A stretch of DNA of 64,000 bases from Deltaproteobacteria bacterium (GTDB taxonomy: Bacteria; UBA10199; JACPAL01; JAHFST01). This document shows positions 15,774 through 23,895 of this stretch, piece by piece. Every line of letters begins with the position of its first letter. The stretch's first letter is position 1. The notes beneath the pieces were generated by a model, which was not told the origin of the DNA, ran no database searches, and saw only the letters and a program-made list of their open reading frames with translations. A program made the translations under genes and the position numbers. The stretch lies in contig JAHFST010000007.1 of the NCBI GenBank assembly GCA_023265625.1, forward strand, positions 98,739 to 162,738, read 5' to 3'.

Positions 15774-17062
15774 TGGGGCGCAGGAGCACACAAACCCGTT
15801 TGCAAGTATTACTCAACGGAGCACAAGTCGGGAGCTTGGCTCGGAACGCCTCAGGAGGCCTCGAGTTTGCCTATGCCGAAGGGTGGTTGCGCACCGTCGG
15901 GGCGATCCCGGTCTCGCAATCACTGCCGCTGCGCGAGCTTCCCTACCGCGGTATCCCGGTCGAGGCGTATTTTGACAATCTGCTTCCCGATAATGATGAG
16001 ATCCGTCGCCGCATTGCCGAGCGTATGGCGGTCGGGGGACATGGAACGTTTGACCTCTTGGCGGCCGTGGGTCGGGATTGTGTGGGGGCCTTGCAATTTG
16101 TGCCCGAGGGGGAGGGGATTGAAAAACCGACCTCTGTGTTAGGTGAGGTTCTTTCCGACCGAGACATTGCTGCTCTTTTGAGAAATCTTAAAATATCGCC
16201 ACTGGGTCTCGATCGGGAAAAGGAATTTCGGATTTCCATTGCCGGGGTTCAGGAAAAAACGGCTTTGTTACGATGGAAAGGTCGTTGGTATCGGCCCAAG
16301 GGTGTGACCCCGACGACTCATATTTTTAAGCCGGCGATCGGTAAGTTGCCGAGCGGACTCGACATGAGCGGCAGTGTGCAAAACGAGTGGTTCTGTCTCA
16401 AACTGGCCGAGCATTTCGGGCTTTCCGTGGCGCGAGCTGATATGAAAAAATTTGACGGCGTCGATTGTCTGGTCGTGGAGAGGTTTGATCGTCGGAATGG
16501 TTTGCGGGTCCCCCAGGAGGATCTCTGCCAGGCGTTGGGCGTGCCTTGGCCGCGGAAGTATGAATCCGATGGAGGGCCTGGCATGGTCACGATCATGGAT
16601 TTCCTCAATGCCTCGGACCAACGCGAACGGGACCGAGAATTTTTTATCAGGGCCCAACTCGTCTTTTTCCTGCTGGCCGCCATCGACGGGCATGCCAAGA
16701 ATTTCAGCATCACGTTGTTGCCGACCGGGTTTCAATTGGTTCCGATCTACGACGTCATGACCGTGTGGCCGGCCCTGGCTGCTAGGCAGATCGAACCGAA
16801 ACAGGCCAAACTCGCCATGTCCGTCGGCGACAACAAACATTACCGGCTGGGTGAGATCCAGCGTCGCCACTGGGAGCAGACGGCAAAAAAGGCGGGGTTT
16901 CCTTTGAGAAATCTCGAGTTGTTGTTGCAAGACTTAGTGGATCGGGAAAGAAAAGTGGATGATCTGGTCCATCGGATTGGCAAGGCCATTTCTCCGCAGC
17001 TTGCGGATTCTGTTACGGCCGGTATCAAGAAACATCTGAAAGTCCTTACAACGTCCCTTTGA
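15773..17062 (+). CDS. hipA: HipA-type serine/threonine kinase toxin
   Basis: A 429-residue full-length HipA starting at ATG 15773, which overlaps the hipB stop (TGATG). The N-terminal subdomain contains [11 protein letters not shown]. The Gly-rich loop [11 protein letters not shown] (near 150) carries the regulatory Ser. Catalytic residues are visible in DGHAKNFSI (Asp and Asn of the kinase active site) and in PIYDVMT (the DFG-like Asp). HipA kinases phosphorylate aminoacyl-tRNA synthetases, typically GltX, halting translation and promoting persistence. The 3' end overlaps the convergent Nudix gene by 17 bases. A second, split HipA system exists at 50540-52019. Confidence 0.9.
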   Translation: MGRRSTQTRLQVLLNGAQVGSLARNASGGLEFAYAEGWLRTVGAIPVSQSLPLRELPYRGIPVEAYFDNLLPDNDEIRRRIAERMAVGGHGTFDLLAAVGRDCVGALQFVPEGEGIEKPTSVLGEVLSDRDIAALLRNLKISPLGLDREKEFRISIAGVQEKTALLRWKGRWYRPKGVTPTTHIFKPAIGKLPSGLDMSGSVQNEWFCLKLAEHFGLSVARADMKKFDGVDCLVVERFDRRNGLRVPQEDLCQALGVPWPRKYESDGGPGMVTIMDFLNASDQRERDREFFIRAQLVFFLLAAIDGHAKNFSITLLPTGFQLVPIYDVMTVWPALAARQIEPKQAKLAMSVGDNKHYRLGEIQRRHWEQTAKKAGFPLRNLELLLQDLVDRERKVDDLVHRIGKAISPQLADSVTAGIKKHLKVLTTSL

Positions 17063-17441
17063 CCAACGCCTCAATCACCCCTACATCGGCGGGAGGGAAT
17101 TCGAATTTGGCAAACTCATGGGGCTCGATCCAACGGAAGTCGGCGCACTCGATCGTTTGAGGTTCCCCGGAAACGTGGGAACAAAGCACAAAATAGAGAT
17201 GAATCAGTCCATGGGGGTAGTCGTAGTGCAGGTCTTGTAGGCGTCGCTCCACCTTGACCTCGATGCCCGTCTCTTCCCGCACCTCACGGATGGCGCAGGC
17301 CTCCACGGATTCGCCGGGTTCGATCTTTCCGCCGGGAAATTCCCAACAATGTCCCATGGGCGAGGTCTTGAGGCGTTTGGTGATGAGGAATTTTTCACCT
17401 TTTTGAATGACCGCGGCGCACGCCTCAATGGCTTTTTTCAC
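17046..17441 (-). CDS. Nudix hydrolase, MutT-like
   Basis: A 131-residue protein with a complete Nudix box, [18 protein letters not shown] followed by REETG near residues 37-59, giving the metal-binding Glu residues. Overall length and the [15 protein letters not shown] start are typical of MutT-type 8-oxo-dGTP pyrophosphatases that clean the nucleotide pool, although other nucleoside triphosphates are possible. It overlaps the upstream PEP carboxylase gene by four bases (ATGA), so it is translated from the same transcript. The link between the two functions is unclear. Confidence 0.85.
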   Translation of the reverse strand: MKKAIEACAAVIQKGEKFLITKRLKTSPMGHCWEFPGGKIEPGESVEACAIREVREETGIEVKVERRLQDLHYDYPHGLIHLYFVLCSHVSGEPQTIECADFRWIEPHEFAKFEFPPADVGVIEALVKGTL

Positions 17442-18955
17442 CCGATGCTCCTGCGGATCATCGCGGATTGCACGATCTCGTTGGTGATTTCCTTTTTATG
17501 GCCGGATTGCCAGAAGTGGTAGACGTTTGAGACGAGATTGCGGTGGATGAAATGCTCCGGTTTTTTGGGCCCGAGGCGTTTCCCCAAAAACTCTTCGATG
17601 AATTGGACGTCTTCCCGGACCTTTTCCCACGCGGGGCTCTTGCGGGCCAGGAAGCGGAGGTTCTCCATGTTGAGAAAATGTCCCATTTGTTCCAGGTCCT
17701 CGTGCAGGGTGGGGAGTTGTTTGAACAAAAATTTCTCATACCCTTCCCGCAGGGCCTTTTTCAGGCCGCGTCCCGTCCCGATCAAGGAGGGAGGGACCCC
17801 GAGCGAGGCAAACACGGCCACAAAGGTGATGGCTCGCGGGAGTTTGACACCCTCTTTTCCGATGCGACGCGAATAACCAAAGTGACCGGTATGAGGGATA
17901 CGTTCTCGGCGGCCGGGGACAAATTCGGCCAATTCATTGATAGTCGCAGCCAGGCTCGAAACCACAGGACGGTATTGTTCGGCAAACAGATCGCTGAGCA
18001 TCACCGTTTGGCGGATCTCTTGATCCGTAAACAAGATCGGTTTTAACCGCGGCAACTCCAGTTCCAATCGTTTCAAGGCCTTTTGCACTTGATCGGCGGG
18101 ATAATCATAACGGAAGCCCGATTGAATGGTGACGGTGCGGACCCCTGGATAATTTTTAAAAAAATTATCCAGATTGTCTGGCGCAAGGTTGCCGCGAAAC
18201 GGCAGGCTTCCCACCCCGATAATCGGAAACACCCGTATGCCAGACTCGTCTTGAAACCGGTAATACTCCGACAAGGCCCCACGGGCCGAGAGCACCGCGG
18301 GGATAAAACCGGCGTCGAGGGCCGGATCGGAACGCGCGATGAAGGGTCGGAGATAAGGCGGTTTCTTTTTCAACATCTTTTGGTAGCCCTGCACGTACTC
18401 TCGTAAGATTTCCCGGGACTGAAACAGCGTGGCGCTGCCTTCGATCAAGGGGATGACTTCGAGGACATTGTCTTTCAACAATTTTTTCCCAAAGAGCTGC
18501 TGTTCATGTTGAATGGCGATGGTGAATTTTTCGTAGAGTTGCAACAGCTGTTGGGCGCTCGTGGTCATTGGCAGGATGACCTCAAACACGGGAGGTGAGT
18601 GCATCCCAACCTCATGGGCGGTGTGGGCCGCGGTCAGGATGGTCATGAAGGCGCGGGCGAGACGATACCCGGATTCGTTCCAAGTATTGGGGACGCGGAA
18701 GGTCAAAAAACGGTCTTTGCCAATGGGGTATTTTTTAAAATAGTCAAAATACCGGTTGAGCAACCGGTCGATGACCGCCTCATCGACAAACTTCCCCTCC
18801 CAATCCCACATGTATTCGTTACAACCCAGATCAGAAAAAACCCGGTAGCATTCTTCGACTTCATCGACGGTGGAAATAAAGGGGCGATCCAACCAAAACG
18901 GGGCCGAGGCGTTGTCGGGATGTTGTGTGGCCATCGTGGCGGGGATCTTGCGCAT
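17438..18955 (-). CDS. ppcA: Phosphoenolpyruvate carboxylase, archaeal type
   Basis: A 505-residue protein. The N-terminal MATQHPDNA signature, the length of about 500 residues rather than about 900, and motifs such as [44 protein letters not shown] and HTGHFGYSR identify the archaeal-type enzyme (PEPcase_2). It adds bicarbonate to phosphoenolpyruvate to make oxaloacetate and should act as a tetramer in the cytoplasm. The archaeal type occurs in a minority of bacteria. The downstream Nudix gene overlaps it by four bases. The first Met ([11 protein letters not shown]) and the Met at residue 8 are both possible starts. Confidence 0.9.
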   Translation of the reverse strand: MRKIPATMATQHPDNASAPFWLDRPFISTVDEVEECYRVFSDLGCNEYMWDWEGKFVDEAVIDRLLNRYFDYFKKYPIGKDRFLTFRVPNTWNESGYRLARAFMTILTAAHTAHEVGMHSPPVFEVILPMTTSAQQLLQLYEKFTIAIQHEQQLFGKKLLKDNVLEVIPLIEGSATLFQSREILREYVQGYQKMLKKKPPYLRPFIARSDPALDAGFIPAVLSARGALSEYYRFQDESGIRVFPIIGVGSLPFRGNLAPDNLDNFFKNYPGVRTVTIQSGFRYDYPADQVQKALKRLELELPRLKPILFTDQEIRQTVMLSDLFAEQYRPVVSSLAATINELAEFVPGRRERIPHTGHFGYSRRIGKEGVKLPRAITFVAVFASLGVPPSLIGTGRGLKKALREGYEKFLFKQLPTLHEDLEQMGHFLNMENLRFLARKSPAWEKVREDVQFIEEFLGKRLGPKKPEHFIHRNLVSNVYHFWQSGHKKEITNEIVQSAMIRRSIG

Positions 18956-19009
18956 GAAGCCTTTAGATTATAGGAAAACCGGGGAGAAAAGAAGTATTAA
19001 TCGTGACGT

Positions 19010-19450
19010 TCATCGGGTCGGGTCGATGACCCGCAACCCTTCGAGCCGGGCGGCCTCCAAGAGGGCACGGTCGGAGCAAACGAAATCCATGGAACCATCG
19101 GAACGCTTGTGGACCGCAAGAGCGGTGGCTAATTGAATGGAGTCTTGTACTTTGAGACGCCGTTGTCGGATCAATCGCAGCGCATTTTTCAAGATAGCCG
19201 CTTCTATTTCGACCAAGCCGATTTTTCCCGAGTGAATGTCTTTTTCAATGGAGCGATGAACTAAATGATAGGCTGGAGAATCAATCTGGCGTTCTCTTTT
19301 TAATCTCTCCGCAAAAGAAGTGAGTTCCAATTCTGTGAGCGCGGAAGTCACAATCCTACCCTCCTGGCTTATCAATTGTTGCATGCGAGTACTGCCCGGT
19401 TCATCGTGGTAATATTTTGCCAGGGCCGACGTATCAAGGTAACTGATCAC
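19010..19450 (-). CDS. PIN-domain toxin (VapC-like)
   Basis: A 146-residue PIN protein: MISYLDTSALAKYYHDEPGS supplies the first Asp, SALTELELTSFAERL the conserved Glu, KVQDSIQLATALAV the third acid, and MDFVCSDRALLEAAR the last. This is the standard VapC layout and predicts an Mg2+-dependent RNase. It overlaps its antitoxin gene by four bases (ATGA), with the antitoxin translated first. Promoter and operator are upstream of the antitoxin. Confidence 0.85.
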   Translation of the reverse strand: MISYLDTSALAKYYHDEPGSTRMQQLISQEGRIVTSALTELELTSFAERLKRERQIDSPAYHLVHRSIEKDIHSGKIGLVEIEAAILKNALRLIRQRRLKVQDSIQLATALAVHKRSDGSMDFVCSDRALLEAARLEGLRVIDPTR

Positions 19451-19770
19451 AGATCCTCGTCGCGCATTTCTCGGATGATTTGTGTGGAGGTTTTGCCACC
19501 CTTAAAACGCACAGGCCGGAATGGTGTCATGCGGGCATGAGGATTGTATCCCTTTGCAAGAAAACCTTCTTGTTCCCACTGTTTCATGAGTTTATTGATA
19601 TCGTTGCGGGAACGCTGCTTCCGTTTGGTTTCTTGGACGAATGGTTGCAATTTTGACAAAAAGCCCACTAACCGGTTGCGCACCTTGATGGCCACCGTCT
19701 CGCCGGTCTGCATCAACTGGACGTAATAACTGAGCCGACTCTTCAATTCGCGGATTCCCACCTCGGTCAT
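19447..19770 (-). CDS. Phd/YefM-type antitoxin
   Basis: A 107-residue protein beginning MTEVGIRELKSRLSYYVQLM and continuing ETVAIKVRNRLVGFLSK, the Phd/YefM DNA-binding domain. The C-terminal half is charged and contains a basic KRKQRSR stretch and the tail IIREMRDEDL, which should clamp the toxin. It is preceded by a strong Shine-Dalgarno (AGGAGG on the minus strand) and a promoter carrying an imperfect palindrome. The PIN gene follows with a four-base overlap. By analogy it represses its own operon. Confidence 0.82.
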   Translation of the reverse strand: MTEVGIRELKSRLSYYVQLMQTGETVAIKVRNRLVGFLSKLQPFVQETKRKQRSRNDINKLMKQWEQEGFLAKGYNPHARMTPFRPVRFKGGKTSTQIIREMRDEDL

Positions 19771-19782
19771 ATCCCCTCCTAT

Positions 19783-19817
19783 GTAGTCACATTAAATTAA
19801 TAAGACTACTTTGTCAA
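19783..19817 (-). promoter_or_regulatory. Promoter and palindromic operator, Phd/PIN module 2
   Basis: On the minus strand TTGACA (19812-19817), 17 bp and TAATGT (19789-19794). An imperfect palindrome with outer arms GTAGTC and GACTAC (19783-19788 and 19804-19809) and inner arms ATTAA/TTAAT spans the spacer and the -10. This is a good candidate antitoxin binding site. Confidence 0.65.
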
Positions 19818-19878
19818 GGGTGTGATTTTTGACAACCTTTTCCAGTGTTAGCCGATGGCAAGCCAAAGGAGATACAAT

Positions 19879-21663
19879 ATGAGGGGGCAGATGAATTGTA
19901 CGGACAGGGGAATTGGATTTTCCGGATTGGTACCGGTCGTGGATTTAAGAACCGGTCTCTTGCCGACACGGGCATTAAATTCGGTGACGGCCCTGGGAGG
20001 GGAAAATCTGGGTGCTATCCTCAGTGGAGGGAATGGGGCGGCCGCTTCGTCGGGGGAGGTGCTGCGCGAGACCCCGGTCGATTCGGGGTTGTTTCGGCTT
20101 TGGAGCGAGCGCCATCCGTGGGAATTACTCGCGGCCGGTTTGATGGGAGCGAGGGATGACTCCCCGGAGCGGGGTGGCGCGGCCAGTTCTGGTGGGGGGA
20201 CGGATGCTGTACCTGTGTTGGAGATGGTACGGCAGATAGCTGTCCAGGAGGGCCGGGTCGAGTTGGAGCGTGCCGGTGATCTGATGACCGTCAAAATGGG
20301 GGCGGTGACCGTGGCCCGGCTGAGCGACTGGTATCGGGTCCTGATCTGCGCCTATGTCCGACGGTGTCTGGGTAGCGACCCTCAAAGATTGGCCAATGCC
20401 AATTCCCATCGGTTTCGGATCATCTTCGGGCGCGGCGAGGCCGCCAGCCTGCCGGGGCCGCGACCGGAGGCGGAGGCACTGGTCCGTTTTATTCAAAAAG
20501 AACCGAGATCGGCACACGACCTCCTGGTCGGGTTGAGTCATGCCAATCGGCGCGAGTCGGGCACGTCCCGTCTGGAGAAGTACGCCGCTCTGGCGGAGGG
20601 GTTGGCCGATATCCAGGCCTTATTGGTCAGTAGGAACGCGGCCGTGTCGCGACCCGAGGGGGTTGCTGCGATTGATCCCTCACCTGTGTCGGTATCTGCC
20701 CGTCAAGCGGTGGAGGTGGTGGCTTGGAGCGGAGCCCTTGGAGAGTCTTTGATGTCTCCCATGTGGAAGCATGATGGCGACCGTGTGAATGAGACCACGG
20801 GGCCGCGGATCCACGGTCGAATCGATCAGATGGCCAGAGTGATGCGGCAACGCGGCTATTCGCAGGGAGAGGTGGAGGCCTTTGGCAAAAAGCTGGTCGA
20901 GCTGGCGTGGCGCCATGTCCCGACGCTTTGGCGAGGAAAGTCGGCCCTGACGTTTCTGGGGTGGGTATGCGAGCTGGAGGAGTTACAAGGAGACATGATG
21001 GATAGTGACCTGGTGGGGAGGGAAGGACTGAAAGGCGTTGCAACCCTTTCCCTGTACCGAGTCCTGGATAAAATGCGTCGCCACGGGTCGGTTGGTTCAA
21101 ACTTCTACTTTGTGTCCTTCGGTCGTGATTTTATCGACCTCGCCTCCTCCCTTGCCCCCAGTCCAGCCGACGGACGCGCCTTGGCAGAGCAGCACCGCGG
21201 GGGCGAGATGCAGGAGCTCATGGGAATGGCCCTGTTGCGGGGGCTTTTTGACAATGCCCTTCTGAAACGTGACGGGGAGACACTTCCCTTGCTGGTGCGA
21301 CAGGCCTTTGTTCGGTATCTCGCCTTGACCCTCATTGAGAACGGGGCTTGGCCCATTTTTTACGGTCAATTTTCCTCATTCCTTTCGGAGCAAAAAATTT
21401 GGTGGGGGTCCATTTGGCTGGGGTGGGGCAGGGCCAACCTCTCCCGTTTTTACGAAGGGTTGCTCGGAGCGCCGCTGGATACGATCTTTGAGGATCTATC
21501 CAGGGCAACGGTCCATGATATCTTGGTCGCCTCCCTCCCCGAGGTGCGCCGGCTCCTATCGGTTCCGGATGACGAGGTCAACCATGACTCCCTGTTACAA
21601 GTGGAACGGGCCTTGAGAGCTCATCTGACCGAGCAGTCCCGTTTGGTGTGTGGGTCCGGGTAA
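19879..21663 (+). CDS. Hypothetical protein, 594 residues
   Basis: I do not recognise this protein. ATG 19879 is chosen because AAAGGAG lies seven bases upstream; ATG 19855 has no binding site. The first 90 residues are Gly/Ala/Ser-rich and probably flexible. The remainder looks helical with many Trp and Arg residues, including RIDQMARVMRQRGYSQGEVE and KLVELAWRHVPTLWRGKSALTFLGW. There is no signal peptide or membrane segment. It stands alone between a toxin-antitoxin pair and the dehydrogenase-like gene. In size and composition it resembles the other unknown soluble proteins in this window (3-1010, 37962-38837, 62924-63892), although no direct similarity was found by eye. Confidence 0.65.
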   Translation: MRGQMNCTDRGIGFSGLVPVVDLRTGLLPTRALNSVTALGGENLGAILSGGNGAAASSGEVLRETPVDSGLFRLWSERHPWELLAAGLMGARDDSPERGGAASSGGGTDAVPVLEMVRQIAVQEGRVELERAGDLMTVKMGAVTVARLSDWYRVLICAYVRRCLGSDPQRLANANSHRFRIIFGRGEAASLPGPRPEAEALVRFIQKEPRSAHDLLVGLSHANRRESGTSRLEKYAALAEGLADIQALLVSRNAAVSRPEGVAAIDPSPVSVSARQAVEVVAWSGALGESLMSPMWKHDGDRVNETTGPRIHGRIDQMARVMRQRGYSQGEVEAFGKKLVELAWRHVPTLWRGKSALTFLGWVCELEELQGDMMDSDLVGREGLKGVATLSLYRVLDKMRRHGSVGSNFYFVSFGRDFIDLASSLAPSPADGRALAEQHRGGEMQELMGMALLRGLFDNALLKRDGETLPLLVRQAFVRYLALTLIENGAWPIFYGQFSSFLSEQKIWWGSIWLGWGRANLSRFYEGLLGAPLDTIFEDLSRATVHDILVASLPEVRRLLSVPDDEVNHDSLLQVERALRAHLTEQSRLVCGSG

Positions 21664-21725
21664 GAAAGAAAAACCCGCAGGGATATTTGGAAACGTTGGT
21701 ATACAAAATACACCTAAGAGAGAGC

Positions 21726-23261
21726 CTAGCCTGTGACCCGCAAAAACTCCGCGAGAAAAGCCTCGCCAAAGGCCGTGGTGGTGGCGGTGCCGCCTAGATC
21801 CGGAGTGCGGATGCATCCTGCGATGAGATTGAAGAGGGTGCGTTCGACGGCCTGTTGTAGTTCTGGGTGACCGGCGGCGCGGAACAGTTCTCCCACGGTC
21901 AGAAAGGTGGCGGTGGGGTTGGCCTTTCCCTGGCCCGCGATGTCCGGGGCTGAGCCGTGGAGGGGTTCGAAGAAATATTTTCCGGTGGATCGATCGGTGT
22001 TGTAACTGACCGTGGCCGCGATGCCGAGGCCGCCGACCAGGGCGGCCGCCGCGTCGCCGCAAAGATCCCCCAGCAGATTGTCGGCCGCGAAGACGCGTCC
22101 ACTCAGGGCCTCCGGTCTCAGAATCAAGGTGGCGACAAAAACGCCGGCATGCATCATAGGGAGTGACAGCCCTTGTGCCGTGCCTACCTCCTGCCCCTCA
22201 CGACGCCACAGTCCGTAGGATTGGGGATGGACGTCGTCCAAGTGGAGGATGTGTCCCGGCCATCCGGCTTCTTGCGCGATGTCAATAGTGGCCAAGACAT
22301 TTTCTTGCACCATGGTTGCGGTGTGACGGCCGATCTGGGTCCCCACGGAGGTTTCCACCGTGTCCCCTTCCAGGCCTCCCCCGCGGAAGTACATCCCCTC
22401 CGTGTTCTCCCGGCCGATGACCAATTGAAAATCCTCCGGGATCTCCCCGCGTGTCCCTTCCTTTAAGGCCTCGATCACCGGTGCCAGCAGGGCGGCGAAG
22501 GCGCGGTCGGTGACCAAAGTTTTGGGTAGGAGGTGAGGGGTCTTGACCATCTTTTCTAGGAATGAATCCATCAAATGGAATTCGATCTTGATGCTTGATA
22601 TTTTTTCCTGTTCCTGACAAATTTTTTCCCAGGGGCCGTGGCTGTAACGGAGGACATTGCCTTTATGCAGCACGGCCACTCGATCTTCACCGCTCGCCTT
22701 GGCGGCGGCGATCGCCTCCTGCAGTTTGTCTCGAAAAGCGGCATGGAAGTGGATCTCACGCGGGAGCACCTCCTCTTCTGGGGTCCCCCGACGTTTCACG
22801 TCTTCCCGGATCAATTCTTCCAAATGATTTGAGAGCGCGAAGAGTCGAAAGGAGACCGGTTCGGCGCGGAGCGTCGGTCTGAGGAGCGGGTGGAGCAGGC
22901 GTGTTGGGCGCCGGTTGAGGTTGGTGAACCAAGACGAATGTCCCCGAAATCCGTCGAGGATGATCGTCCGGGCATGGACCATGCTATCACCACACTTTTC
23001 GCGCAGTCGGTTATCCCCCAAGGCGATCAAAAAGGCGGCATCATAATCCCGGGCGAGTTGTGTGGCCGTCCCCTCCGGCCAGGCCTTGCCATGTTGGAGA
23101 TAGTAAGAGGCATCGTAAGGGAGTCGATGCATGACAAAGGCAGGTTCTGATCCTCCCAAGACTTGATTTGCGGCTGCTAACAGTTTTGCCGCAAACGGAA
23201 ACACCTCCGGCCCAATCCCGTCTCCCGGTAGTCCGGCTATTCTAATCGGTAGTCGCAGCAT
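21726..23261 (-). CDS. Isocitrate/isopropylmalate dehydrogenase family protein, atypical
   Basis: A 511-residue protein of the beta-decarboxylating dehydrogenase family, longer than usual (350-420). It has GDGIGPEV (13-20), AFLIALGDNRL (76-86), RENTEGMYFRG (284-294), AADNLLGDLCGDA (392-404) and EPLHGSAPDIAGQGKANP (432-449). The order is odd: the lysine motif HKGNVLRYSHG lies at 199-209, before RENTEG instead of after it. At the usual Lys position is HLDDVHPQSYGLWRR (340-354), which keeps the shape but lacks the Lys-x-Asn. The fold should bind NAD(P) and a 2-hydroxy acid, but the substrate is not predictable and the protein may not be a standard LeuB or Icd. Confidence 0.75.
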   Translation of the reverse strand: MLRLPIRIAGLPGDGIGPEVFPFAAKLLAAANQVLGGSEPAFVMHRLPYDASYYLQHGKAWPEGTATQLARDYDAAFLIALGDNRLREKCGDSMVHARTIILDGFRGHSSWFTNLNRRPTRLLHPLLRPTLRAEPVSFRLFALSNHLEELIREDVKRRGTPEEEVLPREIHFHAAFRDKLQEAIAAAKASGEDRVAVLHKGNVLRYSHGPWEKICQEQEKISSIKIEFHLMDSFLEKMVKTPHLLPKTLVTDRAFAALLAPVIEALKEGTRGEIPEDFQLVIGRENTEGMYFRGGGLEGDTVETSVGTQIGRHTATMVQENVLATIDIAQEAGWPGHILHLDDVHPQSYGLWRREGQEVGTAQGLSLPMMHAGVFVATLILRPEALSGRVFAADNLLGDLCGDAAAALVGGLGIAATVSYNTDRSTGKYFFEPLHGSAPDIAGQGKANPTATFLTVGELFRAAGHPELQQAVERTLFNLIAGCIRTPDLGGTATTTAFGEAFLAEFLRVTG

Positions 23262-23346
23262 AATCCTCCCCTGTGGCTGAAAAGTGAGAAGTCATCGCGG
23301 CATGAGCGAAATAGTTGCGTGTTTTTGATAAAAACAGAAAAGAGGC

Positions 23347-23784
23347 TTAGTAGGCCTTATTGATCACAATATTTACATCCCCATCCCCCACCCGCGCAGG
23401 ACTCTTGGTGGATGTGCCCTCGAGGTCGCCTGGTTGGGCGGGGCCGGCGTTGCCGTCTTTGTCGACTCGGGCCACCACTTGCACCTCTCCTTGGAACGGG
23501 GTGCCGGGAAACATCACATCAGCGGCCGTCATTTCGTAGTGGAAGGGAAAGGTGATGTTGGCGAGACGTTTGACGGCGAGCGGCGGGCCGGCCCCCTTTT
23601 TGGCGATGATATAGAGGGTATCCGTGGGGCCCACCTTGGACATCATCTCTGGGGCGAGGGTAATCTGCCCGGAGATACTGCCTCCCTGGCTCAGGGCCTG
23701 GGGGGCCATGGCACCCGCCTTGGGGCTTTTTTGGCAACCGACTAACAGGGCTAGCAACGCGCATCCGGATAAAAACAATTTCAT
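23347..23784 (-). CDS. Lipoprotein with CcmI/CcmH C-terminal-like domain
   Basis: A 145-residue protein. The signal peptide MKLFLSGCALLALLVGC ends in a good lipobox (LLVGC). The mature part, SISGQITLAPEMMSKVGPTD, then TLYIIAKK, PPLAVKRL, FPFHYEMTAADVM and QVVARVDKDGNAGPAQPGDLEG, matches the periplasmic C-terminal domain of CcmI (cytochrome c biogenesis). That domain usually binds apocytochrome c. Here it stands alone as a lipoprotein, away from any ccm genes in this window. Function is likely chaperone-like or binding, but this is inferred from similarity only. Confidence 0.75.
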   Translation of the reverse strand: MKLFLSGCALLALLVGCQKSPKAGAMAPQALSQGGSISGQITLAPEMMSKVGPTDTLYIIAKKGAGPPLAVKRLANITFPFHYEMTAADVMFPGTPFQGEVQVVARVDKDGNAGPAQPGDLEGTSTKSPARVGDGDVNIVINKAY

Positions 23785-23895
23785 AGAGGCTCCTTGAGTG
23801 TTTTGCCACTTAATAGGGTCCGGCGGGGTAGGTCAAGTGGCTAAATGCCCCATTGATAAAATCCCCTTGAACTTCTTTTAGGAGAGAGGCTAGTA

